From an uncultured Akkermansia sp. (GTDB taxonomy: Bacteria; Verrucomicrobiota; Verrucomicrobiia; Verrucomicrobiales; Akkermansiaceae), in NCBI GenBank assembly GCA_904501975.1, contig CAJGCZ010000014.1, positions 1-43,447 of the forward strand: a stretch of DNA of 43,447 bases, read 5' to 3'. The translations under genes were made by a program, and so were the position numbers. The notes beneath the pieces were generated by a model. It made no database searches. It saw nothing but the letters and a program-made list of their open reading frames with translations, and was not told where the DNA came from. Positions 31,241 through 39,077 of the stretch are shown here, piece after piece (position 1 is the stretch's first letter; every line of letters begins with the position of its first letter).

Positions 31241-32437
31241 TTAGCCCAAACGGTGCTCAAAATCGGAATAATTGAGCGCGCAAACGGTGGAAATTGCACC
31301 ATTTTCCTGCAAAAGTTGCACAGACGGGTGCGGCACACCGTTAAAATGGGTGGTTTTGACGATGGTGTAGTGGGTCATGTCGTCAAAAATAAGCTCATCG
31401 CCCACTTCTAAGGGGTGGGAGAAAGAGAAATCGCCAATCACATCACCTGCAAGGCAGGTGGGAGCCCCAAGCCTGTAAGAATACGGCAACACACCTTGTT
31501 CTTCTGCCGGGGCGTATGATTCATTCGGCAGGGTTAGGGCAGGGGAGCCCTCCGCTTCGCCTGCGGGGCGCACGGCAAACACATCCGGGCGATAGGGCAT
31601 TTCCAGCACATCCGGCATGTGGGCGCTGGCGCTCACATCCAAAATAGCATGGCGGTAGCCTAGGGAGTCAAACACGTCCAGCACGCGCGCGCGCAGCACG
31701 CCCGTGTGCACGCACCAAGCTTCGCCGGGTTCCAGGAATACCTCCACACCATAGCCCTCGCGCACCTCGCGAATCAGGGCAATCAGCGCTTTGCGGTCGT
31801 AGTTCGGTTTGGTAATCCAGTGCCCGCCGCCCATATTAAGGTATTTAATGCGGGGCGAGGCCAACAGGGAGCCAAAGTTTTTCTCGAAGGCGCGGAAGGT
31901 GTCAATCAACTCTTGGGCACCCTGCTCGCAGAGGGTATGGAAGTGCAGCCCGGAGATGCCGGTCAGGTCCACTCCCTCCAATTCTGCGGCCGGAATCCCG
32001 AGGCGCGAGCCCGGCACACACGGATCATACAAAGCAGTATGCCCCGTAGAGTAGCAGGGGTTAATGCGCAACCCCAGCAGCAGCTCGCCGCTTACCACAC
32101 GCGGATGGCGCAGGCATTGCTCGCGATAGCGCTGCCACTGAGGCACGCTGTTAAAATCGATATGGTGAGCAAACTCCAGTAACTCCGTCAATTCTGTATC
32201 GCGGTAGGCAGGGGAATAGACCGCGATGTGCCCGCCCATGTGCCGGGCTGCTAAGCGAGCCTCATACAAGCCGGATGCACAACACCCGGCTGCATAGGGG
32301 CGAATCGTCTCAAAACAGGAAGTGGTGGAAAATGCCTTGAGTGCCAGCAACATGTGCGCCCCGGATTCGGTTGCTACCTGCTGCAGAATCTCGGCATTAT
32401 GCCTGAGGGCCGATTGTGAGATGATGAACGAAGCCAC
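31241..32437 (-). CDS. nspC: Carboxynorspermidine decarboxylase
   Basis: 398 residues from a GTG start; the frame upstream stays open and has no ATG, GTG or TTG. It is a PLP-dependent alanine-racemase-fold decarboxylase. ALKAFSTTSCFETIRPYAAGC holds the PLP lysine, and HFHTLCEQ, MGGGHWITKPNYD and LEPGEAWC are typical NspC motifs. NspC makes norspermidine or spermidine from the carboxy precursor in the alternative polyamine pathway. The partner carboxynorspermidine dehydrogenase is not in this window. The gene follows a lipoprotein gene by 22 bp. Residues encoded just before the GTG (FTLHFSP) look family-like, so initiation may use an unusual codon slightly upstream. Confidence 0.9.
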   Translation of the reverse strand: MASFIISQSALRHNAEILQQVATESGAHMLLALKAFSTTSCFETIRPYAAGCCASGLYEARLAARHMGGHIAVYSPAYRDTELTELLEFAHHIDFNSVPQWQRYREQCLRHPRVVSGELLLGLRINPCYSTGHTALYDPCVPGSRLGIPAAELEGVDLTGISGLHFHTLCEQGAQELIDTFRAFEKNFGSLLASPRIKYLNMGGGHWITKPNYDRKALIALIREVREGYGVEVFLEPGEAWCVHTGVLRARVLDVFDSLGYRHAILDVSASAHMPDVLEMPYRPDVFAVRPAGEAEGSPALTLPNESYAPAEEQGVLPYSYRLGAPTCLAGDVIGDFSFSHPLEVGDELIFDDMTHYTIVKTTHFNGVPHPSVQLLQENGAISTVCALNYSDFEHRLG

Positions 32438-32459
32438 GGGAGAAAAATGCAGGGTGAAA

Positions 32460-33677
32460 TCAGCGGCGATTGCGCGTTTTGCTACGGGTGGATTTCGTGC
32501 TCTTTGCCGTAGTCTGCTCTGCGGCTACCGGGGCGGGCTCCGTTACTGCGGCTACCGGGGTATCTGCGGCAGGAGCTGCGGGCTCGGTGCTGGGGAGCTC
32601 GGGCAAATCCTGCTGCAAGGGCTCCGTGGGAGCAGCCTCGGGAGCAGGGGCGGTTTCTTCAATGGACTCGCCTGCACGCAGCTTGTTTACCATTTCCTGG
32701 CAAACTTTAATTTGCTGCAGCATCATTTGGCGAATAGAAGCATTGTTGGTGCCGTTGTGCACATTTTGGCAGTGGATGGCTACCTTGCCGCAGTACTCAA
32801 TAGCCTTGTCATTGTTGTTGCAACGGGCTTCCAGGTTAGCAGCAGATGAAATCAAGCGAATGTACTGCATGTGCGTGGCGGCTTGGTGGCAATACATCAA
32901 ATCATCCACACGGTCAATGTATTCTGCAAAGGCGGTGCGAGCCTCCTCGGGGTCGGTCTGGGCCAAGCACTCGGCACGCGTGCGCATGGAGGAGATGAGG
33001 TCATGCAGAATCACGGCCTCCAAATCTGTCATTTTCTTCTCTGCTCGCTCACCAAAGAGGGAGGCCGCACGGGCTTCGTCGTTCTGCAGACGCAAATCGT
33101 ATTGAGCCAAAGCGTTGGTTGAATCGCCCTTCTGCAGGTAGCAATAGGCCTTGCCATAATAGATGGAGCTCAGCATCGAGGCGGAGCCGGCCTGGCTCTT
33201 CACATCGTCTGCCAGTGCATTAAAGTCCTCCAGCGTGCGGTCATATTCACTAATGGCGGCATTCCAAGCACCAAAGGAGCGGCGCATCTCAGCAATGGTA
33301 AAAGCCATGTTCACGCGGTCGGCCGTGCCGGCGTTGGTAGCTTTCTCGTTTTCATACAGCTCGTTAAGCAAGCGCAGGGTTTCCTTAATCTGCGGGGCTA
33401 CGGCAGAGTTGGGAGAAGCCAGCTTGGGTGCCAAATTATAAACAAAGAGGTTGAAAATTTCATCGCGTGTTTGCTTGGCCGGGGAAACAGCCTCCTCGGT
33501 AGACTGCGTGCCACCCTGCAAGGATTGCTGCAGAGCCATTGCGCCCTTGTTCACATCCATTGCAGCTCCCTGAGAACCGGTATCTTCGCCACAAGAGGCC
33601 AAAGCTAACACCATTGCACTGCAAGCGGCTATGCTATAGCCGTTTTTCTTAAAATTTTTCATACCACGAATTTTCAT
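32460..33677 (-). CDS. Lipoprotein with helical repeat region, unknown function
   Basis: 405 residues. The signal peptide SIAACSAMVLALASC gives a lipobox LASC (Cys about 29). If the second ATG (MKNFKKNG) is used the n-region is shorter. Residues about 65-320 are helical with TPR-like spacing (GSASMLSSIYYGKAYCYLQK, DSTNALAQYDLRLQNDEARA). The tail is Pro/Ala/Glu-rich and ends in a basic KSTRSKTRNRR. Likely periplasmic or surface-exposed, perhaps a scaffold. Near-leaderless promoter. nspC follows closely and may be co-transcribed. Confidence 0.78.
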   Translation of the reverse strand: MKIRGMKNFKKNGYSIAACSAMVLALASCGEDTGSQGAAMDVNKGAMALQQSLQGGTQSTEEAVSPAKQTRDEIFNLFVYNLAPKLASPNSAVAPQIKETLRLLNELYENEKATNAGTADRVNMAFTIAEMRRSFGAWNAAISEYDRTLEDFNALADDVKSQAGSASMLSSIYYGKAYCYLQKGDSTNALAQYDLRLQNDEARAASLFGERAEKKMTDLEAVILHDLISSMRTRAECLAQTDPEEARTAFAEYIDRVDDLMYCHQAATHMQYIRLISSAANLEARCNNNDKAIEYCGKVAIHCQNVHNGTNNASIRQMMLQQIKVCQEMVNKLRAGESIEETAPAPEAAPTEPLQQDLPELPSTEPAAPAADTPVAAVTEPAPVAAEQTTAKSTKSTRSKTRNRR

Positions 33678-33686
33678 AACATTTGT

Positions 33687-33715
33687 ATTCTGACTGCGCG
33701 TTGCCTATTCGTCAA
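33687..33715 (-). promoter_or_regulatory. Promoter of the lipoprotein-nspC pair, near-leaderless
   Basis: Minus strand TTGACG (33715-33710), 17 bp, CAGAAT (33692-33687), then 9 nt to the ATG at 33677. Confidence 0.65.
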
Positions 33716-33818
33716 GCCTATTCTGTGTTAGAAACGCAATTTAACATGGCAAGATGCCAAAATAAAGAGCCTAAAATCCACAAAAATAAAAAAAAATGCC
33801 TTTTTGACAAGATTTTGC

Positions 33819-33848
33819 TTGTCATTACCCGCTTTCATTGGATAGAAT
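33819..33848 (+). promoter_or_regulatory. Promoter of the acidic-tail lipoprotein gene
   Basis: TTGTCA (33819-33824), 18 bp, TAGAAT (33843-33848). Leader about 12 nt. Confidence 0.5.
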
Positions 33849-33866
33849 AAGGAACACCGAAACGTC

Positions 33867-34595
33867 ATGAAACATTTTCCCCTTCTCCAGAATATTGCGT
33901 TGACCTGCTGCGCCGTTGCTGCTACGCTTACTGTCAGCTCCTGCTCCAGCCCCGTCTCTCCCGTTAAGGCTTCCAAGCAGCTGCACAACAGCTCTGCCGT
34001 TGCCGTATATAGCCACAATGATGCCTCCAGCCCGATTTCTCGCGATGTGTTGGAAATGGGTGCTCTGCCCGAGCGTGCCGGCCGCGCCCTCGAGAAGTGG
34101 CTGCGCAACTCCACTGTTAAGACTTTCTCCTATGCCTACCCGCAGTACTACATTGCCCTCACTAAGGAAAACGGTGAGCAGGCTGTATGGGGTATCTGCT
34201 CCGATGGTCAGGGCAACATGACGGGCGTGCTCATTCCCAAGGATGGCCGTGCCGCTTGGATGGCTCCGCACACCAGCGAGCTCATCATGTACGTTTACGA
34301 TGGTCACGAGCGTGCCGCTCTTAGCGGTGCTATCATGGAGTCCCTTGCTGATGCCGGTTACGATAAGTTCCGCATCGATACCCGCAAGAGCTCCGGCCTT
34401 GTAGAAGAGGATTACCTCCTCTCCAAGCCCCGCTCTGCTGAGGCCCAGCGCGATTACGAGCTGCGCGAAATGGCCAAGCGCCAGAAGGAAGAGAAGGAAG
34501 CCGATGATGCCGCTGCCGAGGATTCCGGTGAGGAAGTTGAAAGTGACGATTCCGACGTTCTCGGCTCCGATGACGATTTGGATCTCGACATCTAA
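33867..34595 (+). CDS. Lipoprotein with acidic tail, unknown function
   Basis: 242 residues. Lipobox VSSC (Cys about 26). A folded part (about 45-180) contains a strand-rich core with YYIALTKENGEQAVWGICSD and GVLIPKDGRAAWMAPHTSEL. A Lys/Glu helix (RQKEEKEADDAAAEDSGEE) and a run of Asp/Leu follow and end the protein. No family recognised. Codon use is strongly biased (GCT/CGT-rich), suggesting high expression. A strong terminator follows, so it is monocistronic. Confidence 0.78.
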   Translation: MKHFPLLQNIALTCCAVAATLTVSSCSSPVSPVKASKQLHNSSAVAVYSHNDASSPISRDVLEMGALPERAGRALEKWLRNSTVKTFSYAYPQYYIALTKENGEQAVWGICSDGQGNMTGVLIPKDGRAAWMAPHTSELIMYVYDGHERAALSGAIMESLADAGYDKFRIDTRKSSGLVEEDYLLSKPRSAEAQRDYELREMAKRQKEEKEADDAAAEDSGEEVESDDSDVLGSDDDLDLDI

Positions 34596-34622
34596 TAGTT
34601 CTTCTACTGTCATCTCCTAAGA

Positions 34623-34655
34623 AAAGCGCGGGTGCTGCAAAGCCCCGCGCTTTTT
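34623..34655 (+). terminator. Terminator of the acidic-tail lipoprotein gene
   Basis: AGCGCGGG/CCCGCGCT stem, flanked by AAAA and TTTTT. 27 bp past the stop. Confidence 0.85.
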
Positions 34656-34763
34656 ATCGTGCCCATTTCGTGCGGCGCAGCTCCACCGCCGGGCTGCCAT
34701 ATATTGGCCGTTACGCGAGTTCGCGAATCCTGTTCTCTGCGCTCGCATCATATACAAAAAAAA

Positions 34764-34795
34764 TCAAGGAGTTACGCTTTCACGTAACTCCTTGA
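34764..34795 (-). terminator. Terminator of tRNA-Leu
   Basis: TCAAGGAGTTACG/CGTAACTCCTTGA, loop of 6, then a run of eight Ts on the minus strand. Confidence 0.9.
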
Positions 34796-34799
34796 CTTA

Positions 34800-34881
<82 letters not shown>

Positions 34882-34908
34882 TTCGGATTTTGCACTTGGT
34901 GCGCAGGC

Positions 34909-34937
34909 ATTATACATATTTTGGATAGGTAATGCAA
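34909..34937 (-). promoter_or_regulatory. Promoter of tRNA-Leu
   Basis: TTGCAT (34937-34932), 17 bp, TATAAT (34914-34909) on the minus strand. The remaining 200 bp to the next gene show no ORF. A weak R1-tail similarity (CGATGGCAACGAGGG at 35073-35087) is noted only as possible. Confidence 0.75.
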
Positions 34938-35141
34938 GACTTTTTTTGTAAATTTGGTAATTTTTCGTCTTTTTTTGTCAAAAATGGCTCATTTTTGCTG
35001 TTATAAGCCCATTTTACCCCGAAAAGAAGAAGGTTTGGCGCATTTTATGCCGGGGGTGCCCGTCAAATGTCGATGGCAACGAGGGGGCTACAGCAAGCAT
35101 TCGGCGCGCTGCGCTTGCGGAACAAATCCAAGCTCCCCCTA

Positions 35142-35894
35142 CTACTTATCGGCGGAGGGGGGATACGATACGCCCGGGTTTTCCTTCAAGAATACCTCCA
35201 GCTCATGCGGCCCCCATATTCCCACGCGCAACAAGCGGCTAATGCGGGCGGCGGTGTGCTCCGGTTCGGAGCTCACCAAGCCGCCACAGCGCGGATTCAG
35301 CGTGCGGCTAATGCCATGGGTAATCAGGTAGCGCAGCATCTCTTCCGATTCGGCTCGCCAGGTGTTAGGGTAAAAGAGGCCATCCTCCTCAAACTCGCCA
35401 TCGTGCAGGTTGGCACCGCCTTGGCGCAGCAACTCCAGCATCTCCAAGCGGTCGTTTTCAATACACTCCACGACCCCGCGAAGCGTGGCTCCGTGTTGAA
35501 TCAGCAGGCGGGCTACCTCTATGTGCCCATGGCGGGCTGCACGGGCAAGGGGACTATAATCGTATTCCGGAGCAATGCAGGAGTTGCCGTAGATGATTTC
35601 CGCGTCGTCCACCTTCAAATTAGCACCGCGGCTTATCAGGTAGCGCAGGTATTCCACATCGCCCGCTCCGGCGGCATCTCTCACGGCGTGTGTGCTATCA
35701 ATATCTACCTCGCCTGCGGCTATAGATGCTTTCACCTTGGACAAAGCAGCACGGTGGTCTTCCACCGTCATTTCCTCCGGAAAAACAAAAGGCTGCACCA
35801 CCGCCGGCTCTTTGGGCGGCGGTGTGAGTTGGCATGCGCTCAGGCACACGGCACAAAGCGCAGCAAACGGCGCATAGGGTAGTTGTCTTTTCAT
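35142..35894 (-). CDS. Ankyrin-repeat lipoprotein
   Basis: 250 residues. Signal peptide with lipobox LSAC (Cys about 21). Several ankyrin repeats follow (AGDVEYLRYLISRGANLKV, YSPLARAARHGHIEVARLLI, NDRLEMLELLRQGGANLHD). The protein is lipid-anchored and faces the periplasm or surface, unlike the cytoplasmic ankyrin protein at 25577-26224. It lies 12 bp behind the GH18 gene and is almost certainly in the same transcript. Binding partner unknown. Confidence 0.85.
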   Translation of the reverse strand: MKRQLPYAPFAALCAVCLSACQLTPPPKEPAVVQPFVFPEEMTVEDHRAALSKVKASIAAGEVDIDSTHAVRDAAGAGDVEYLRYLISRGANLKVDDAEIIYGNSCIAPEYDYSPLARAARHGHIEVARLLIQHGATLRGVVECIENDRLEMLELLRQGGANLHDGEFEEDGLFYPNTWRAESEEMLRYLITHGISRTLNPRCGGLVSSEPEHTAARISRLLRVGIWGPHELEVFLKENPGVSYPPSADK

Positions 35895-35906
35895 GGTCTG
35901 GGTTGC

Positions 35907-37382
35907 TTATTTTTTCTTCGGTTGGCGCAGCACCTTGTACATGGCACGGCCTAAGGAAGCATGGTGGTTTAAGGGCAAATCCGTTTCGTAGGCCCAAATC
36001 ATCACGCCGCCAAAGTCGTTGTCCTTAGCCCACTGGCATTTTTCCGAAATTAATTTGCGGCCATTGAACGAGTGCATGGGGCCGTCGCTGCCGTCCTTCT
36101 TTTTAGCGCGGAAGGTATTGACATCCGGTTTAAGGTTGGGGTACCAGTTATAAATTTGAGAGTAGCCGTACTGGTCTGTCAATTTACCCTGCTCATTGCT
36201 GTAGAAGGGAAGGCCCAGCACTACCTTGGGCTTGGGCATGTGCAGCTTGTTCAGGCAAATGTTGGCCTCGCGCTGGTAGCGCTCCATGGTAGAGTGCTGC
36301 GCTGCCTGCGAGCCGTACGACATGGTGAGAATAAAGTCAATCTGGTCCGTTACAATCAGCGTCGGCAGTCGGTAGTTTACAGAGGCAGCCAGGCTGATGC
36401 TAATGCCCGTGCCGGCCAGTTCCTCACGCAGGTCTGCCAAGAAGAGGCCAAACTGATTCCACTCAGGGTTAGAGTCCGGGTATTCCCAGTCAATATCAAT
36501 ACCTTGGTAGCCGCGCTCGATAGCCCATTTAGCCATATTGCGGGCCAGGGTGCGGCGGCCTTTCGGGGTTTTAATCACCTGTGTGAGCTGCTTATCCATG
36601 TGGCCGAAACCGGCAATGAGGCGTGCTCTGGACTTCGCCTCTGTGTGCAGACGCTTAATTTCCTCCAAGGCGCCGTCGACTGTCTTCTTATTATCGCCGC
36701 CGCCGGCCCATTGGTAAGTTACCTTGCCTTGGGCATCGCAGCTGTAGGCAAAGTGAATCAAATCCGTGAAGAGAGTAAAATGCTCCGGGGTCAAATGAAT
36801 GGCCTTGGTGGATTTTCCCCAGCCTTTCACCCAGCGCGGACGATAATAGGGCACAATGCGGTATGGGAAGGGGTACACTCTGCCCACCTCGCGCTCTGTA
36901 ATTCCCTCCGCCATCACCACTTGCGGTTCAACGGTCGAGCCGTCGGCCATTTTCACCTCGGTGCACAAGGCGTCCACCTTGGCATTGCGCTTAACGGTTG
37001 GGGCTATATCATAACTCAGCCACAGGTAGAGCGGTTTATCGCTCAATTCAATATCTGTTTTGAAGCTGAAGGACTCCTTCACGGATTTTGTGGCAGCTTT
37101 TTCCTGCACCGGGTTTTGGGTGTGCAGCGTAAAGCAATTTCTGTTGCCTGAGGAGCTAAGCTTTGCCGCCTTAATCTTCCCTTTCGTGGTAGATTCACCC
37201 AAGGAGAACTTGAGCTCTTTAATCTTTTCACCCGGTGTGCCCACAACTTTTAATTGCAGCACTGCTTGGTCTTCTAGCCCGGGGTAAAACACACCATGTG
37301 TGTGGCGTGCTTCAATAGTAGCGGCAGATACTGTGCTGAGAGCACCAAGCAGAAGAGAGAAAATGGCAGGTACGCATTTCAT
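35907..37382 (-). CDS. Secreted GH18 glycosidase with sialidase-type N-terminal domain
   Basis: 491 residues from MKCVPAIFSLLLG. The ATG two codons upstream is less likely because the -10 box ends 6 nt before this one. A signal peptide ends at VSA. Residues about 23-165 form a beta-rich domain like the N-terminal domain of Bacteroides-type sialidases (LYLWLSYDIAP). The GH18 barrel follows, with the active-site strand QGIDIDWEYP, where Glu300 is the acid and the usual first Asp is Gln, and a late WAYETD. It should hydrolyse beta-1,4-GlcNAc linkages in chitin-like or N-glycan/mucin substrates, and the substrate is not decided by sequence. Operon with the ankyrin lipoprotein. Confidence 0.87.
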   Translation of the reverse strand: MKCVPAIFSLLLGALSTVSAATIEARHTHGVFYPGLEDQAVLQLKVVGTPGEKIKELKFSLGESTTKGKIKAAKLSSSGNRNCFTLHTQNPVQEKAATKSVKESFSFKTDIELSDKPLYLWLSYDIAPTVKRNAKVDALCTEVKMADGSTVEPQVVMAEGITEREVGRVYPFPYRIVPYYRPRWVKGWGKSTKAIHLTPEHFTLFTDLIHFAYSCDAQGKVTYQWAGGGDNKKTVDGALEEIKRLHTEAKSRARLIAGFGHMDKQLTQVIKTPKGRRTLARNMAKWAIERGYQGIDIDWEYPDSNPEWNQFGLFLADLREELAGTGISISLAASVNYRLPTLIVTDQIDFILTMSYGSQAAQHSTMERYQREANICLNKLHMPKPKVVLGLPFYSNEQGKLTDQYGYSQIYNWYPNLKPDVNTFRAKKKDGSDGPMHSFNGRKLISEKCQWAKDNDFGGVMIWAYETDLPLNHHASLGRAMYKVLRQPKKK

Positions 37383-37388
37383 GCTCAT

Positions 37389-37417
37389 GTTATACCATTC
37401 CTCGCCCTATTTGGCGA
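37389..37417 (-). promoter_or_regulatory. Promoter of the GH18 operon, leaderless geometry
   Basis: Minus strand TCGCCA (37417-37412), 17 bp, TATAAC (37394-37389), then 6 nt to the ATG at 37382. Confidence 0.6.
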
Positions 37418-37444
37418 GCAGATTAACGGAAGAGGAGGGAGGGG

Positions 37445-37639
37445 CAATTACAATTGACGATGTACAATGTACAATTTGTTAGGCCAGGCGGCTGCGACTC
37501 AGTGGCTGGCAGAGCTTAGCTGAACTTACCGCCTGCGCTTGAGGCGCGGTGCCGAAGCGGTTGCACGAGCTACGCTACTCTTGCGAGCCGCAGGCGAGCG
37601 GAGGTAAAAAATGTAAATGGCACATCGTCAATTACAAAT
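37445..37639 (+). repeat. R2 repeat, copy A, with terminal inverted repeats
   Basis: AATTGACGATGT at 37452-37463 recurs inverted as ACATCGTCAATT at 37622-37633. The core contains GGCGGCTGCG, CTTACCGCC and GCGCTTGAGGCGCGG, shared with copy B at 38294-38490. No ORF. The right end reaches into the 3' end of the neighbouring lipoprotein gene and provides its stop codon. Confidence 0.7.
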
Positions 37640-38245
37640 CCCCTCTTTCTTCGGTTGGGGCATGGGCTCGAGATGCGGCATGGGGAGTTGCTGCTGCTCG
37701 TGCTGCTGGTATGCAAAGAATGGCAAGCAGGGAATAGACACGGCACCCAAAATGCCGGCAGGGATGGCGGTGAGCGGGGCATCGATACAGCTGGCGGTCA
37801 GCATACCGAGCGGGTAGCAATACAGCGCATGCGGCGTGAGGGTGCGGCTATTTCTATCCACCGCAGGATAGCTTTGCTCCTTATTGTCGGCATTTACTGC
37901 AAGGAGCGTGGGCTGTTCCGGCAAGACAATCCACGGGTTAGCAGACTGCTCGTTTTGTGTCGTAACCTCGCGATAGACAATTTCTCCCTCGCTGCCGGCA
38001 ATTTTTTCGAATTGATCCGGCGCAGAATAAAGCACAATCTTGGGGTCTGTATAGGTGCGGCGGTATTGAGCACGCTGCCCCTTCATGTATGTTTTACCGT
38101 TGTAGGCGTATGTGTGGCTGGGCTCTGCCACCTCAACACCGGAGTAGACGGCACCGTAATCCATTACCTTTTGGTAAAAATTGGTGCAGGAAGAACAGGT
38201 GAACACACTTGCAACAACGGCCAATCTGAGTAAAGAATTCGTCAT
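37628..38245 (-). CDS. Lipoprotein, unknown function
   Basis: 205 residues from MTNSLLRLAVV. Lipobox CSSC (Cys20). A strand-rich middle carries AYNGKTYMKGQRAQYRRTY and PKIVLYSAPDQFEKIAG. A hydrophobic segment (ALYCYPLGMLTASCIDAPLT, AGILGAVSIPCLPFFAY) lies near residues 155-185. A Gln/Pro-rich end follows. The last residues and the stop codon lie inside repeat R2 copy A, so the original C-terminus may have been altered by that insertion. Strong leaderless-type promoter. Bracketed by the two R2 copies. Confidence 0.8.
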   Translation of the reverse strand: MTNSLLRLAVVASVFTCSSCTNFYQKVMDYGAVYSGVEVAEPSHTYAYNGKTYMKGQRAQYRRTYTDPKIVLYSAPDQFEKIAGSEGEIVYREVTTQNEQSANPWIVLPEQPTLLAVNADNKEQSYPAVDRNSRTLTPHALYCYPLGMLTASCIDAPLTAIPAGILGAVSIPCLPFFAYQQHEQQQLPMPHLEPMPQPKKEGICN

Positions 38246-38252
38246 GGCGGGC

Positions 38253-38280
38253 ATTATACACAGCAAACCCGCTTTGTCAA
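38253..38280 (-). promoter_or_regulatory. Promoter of the lipoprotein gene, leaderless geometry
   Basis: Minus strand TTGACA (38280-38275), 16 bp, TATAAT (38258-38253), then 7 nt to the ATG at 38245. It is the best consensus promoter in the window. Confidence 0.8.
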
Positions 38281-38293
38281 TGGAAAGCAATAG

Positions 38294-38490
38294 AGATTTA
38301 CGAAGGACGAGTTACGAAGGACGAATTTGGAGTTGGGCGGCTGCGCCGCAGTGGGGAGCTGAGTTTGGCGAAACTTACCGCCCGCGCTTGAGGCGCGGAG
38401 CTCAAGCTGTTGCTTCTGCTTTGCCTTACCTGCGACCGCAGGGAGCGGAACTTTCCAATTCGTCCTTCGGAATTCGTATCTCGTACTTCC
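38294..38490 (+). repeat. R2 repeat, copy B, with terminal inverted repeats
   Basis: TTACGAAGGACGAATTTGG (38312-38330) recurs inverted as CCAATTCGTCCTTCGG (38455-38470), and both ends carry a further TACGA-type repeat. Core GGCGGCTGCG, AAACTTACCGCC and GCGCTTGAGGCGCGG matches copy A in the same orientation. It ends 2 bp from the stop codon of the exonuclease gene. Confidence 0.72.
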
Positions 38491-38492
38491 AA

Positions 38493-39077
38493 TCATTCGC
38501 TGATGGCGAATGAAAGCCCGCGCAGCGGAGCCTCTTCCATGTGCAGGCCACGGGTAAGGGCACGCAGCAGCTCCAGCGAGCCGGCGGCATCGTACAGCGC
38601 ATCGTGCCAGCGTTTGCCGGGCACCAGGGCATCCACCTGCGGGGTAATGCGCAGCGCATCGCACACCTTGCCCAAGGAGTGGTCTTTCAGCCCCGGCATC
38701 GCCTTGCGCGCCAGTAGCAGCGTATCTAACCACGGGCCAAACCCATGGCCGGGGAAGGCGCTCAAAAAACGCATTTCAGTAGCAGGGTTGTGCCCCACCA
38801 CCAAGCACCCGCTCAATAAACGCTGAATTTGCGGCCACAGCTCGGCAAAGGTGGGCGCCTCGCGCAGCATCTCTGTGGTAATACCATGCACCTTCGCCGC
38901 GCTCCAGCACACGGGGCGAGCGCAATGAATGTACGAGGTAAAGCACTCCGCCTCGCCAAAGAGGGTGTTCACCCGCACAATGCCAATCTGCACCGGGCAA
39001 TCCGTCTCGCCGGGGGCTGCCCCGGCAGACTCAAAATCGATAGCCGCCACCGGCAGTTGCGCCAGTGGCATCTGCAT
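38493..39077 (-). CDS. DEDDh-type 3'-5' exonuclease (DnaQ-like)
   Basis: 194 residues from MQMPLAQLPVAAIDFE. This start is chosen because its ATG shares an A with the stop of the upstream gene (TAATG at 39079-39075). Exo I AIDFESAG gives D14 and E16, Exo II GHNPATEMRFL has Glu where Asp is usual, and Exo III WHDALYDA gives H158 and D163. Short stand-alone members of this family act in DNA repair or RNA trimming. The substrate here is unknown. Last gene of a three-gene operon with the membrane protein and mtaD. Confidence 0.85.
   Translation of the reverse strand: MQMPLAQLPVAAIDFESAGAAPGETDCPVQIGIVRVNTLFGEAECFTSYIHCARPVCWSAAKVHGITTEMLREAPTFAELWPQIQRLLSGCLVVGHNPATEMRFLSAFPGHGFGPWLDTLLLARKAMPGLKDHSLGKVCDALRITPQVDALVPGKRWHDALYDAAGSLELLRALTRGLHMEEAPLRGLSFAISE

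Noticed and set aside
33825..34613. 262-codon minus-strand frame opposite the acidic-tail lipoprotein
   Set aside because: The plus-strand gene has a signal peptide, promoter and terminator. The minus frame has none.
35073..35100. Third R1 tail (CGATGGCAACGAGGG)
   Set aside because: The match to the R1 tail is short and partly mismatched, and could be chance.
36072..37151. 359-codon plus-strand frame opposite the GH18 gene
   Set aside because: The GH18 active-site and signal-peptide evidence is on the minus strand, and the plus frame shows nothing.
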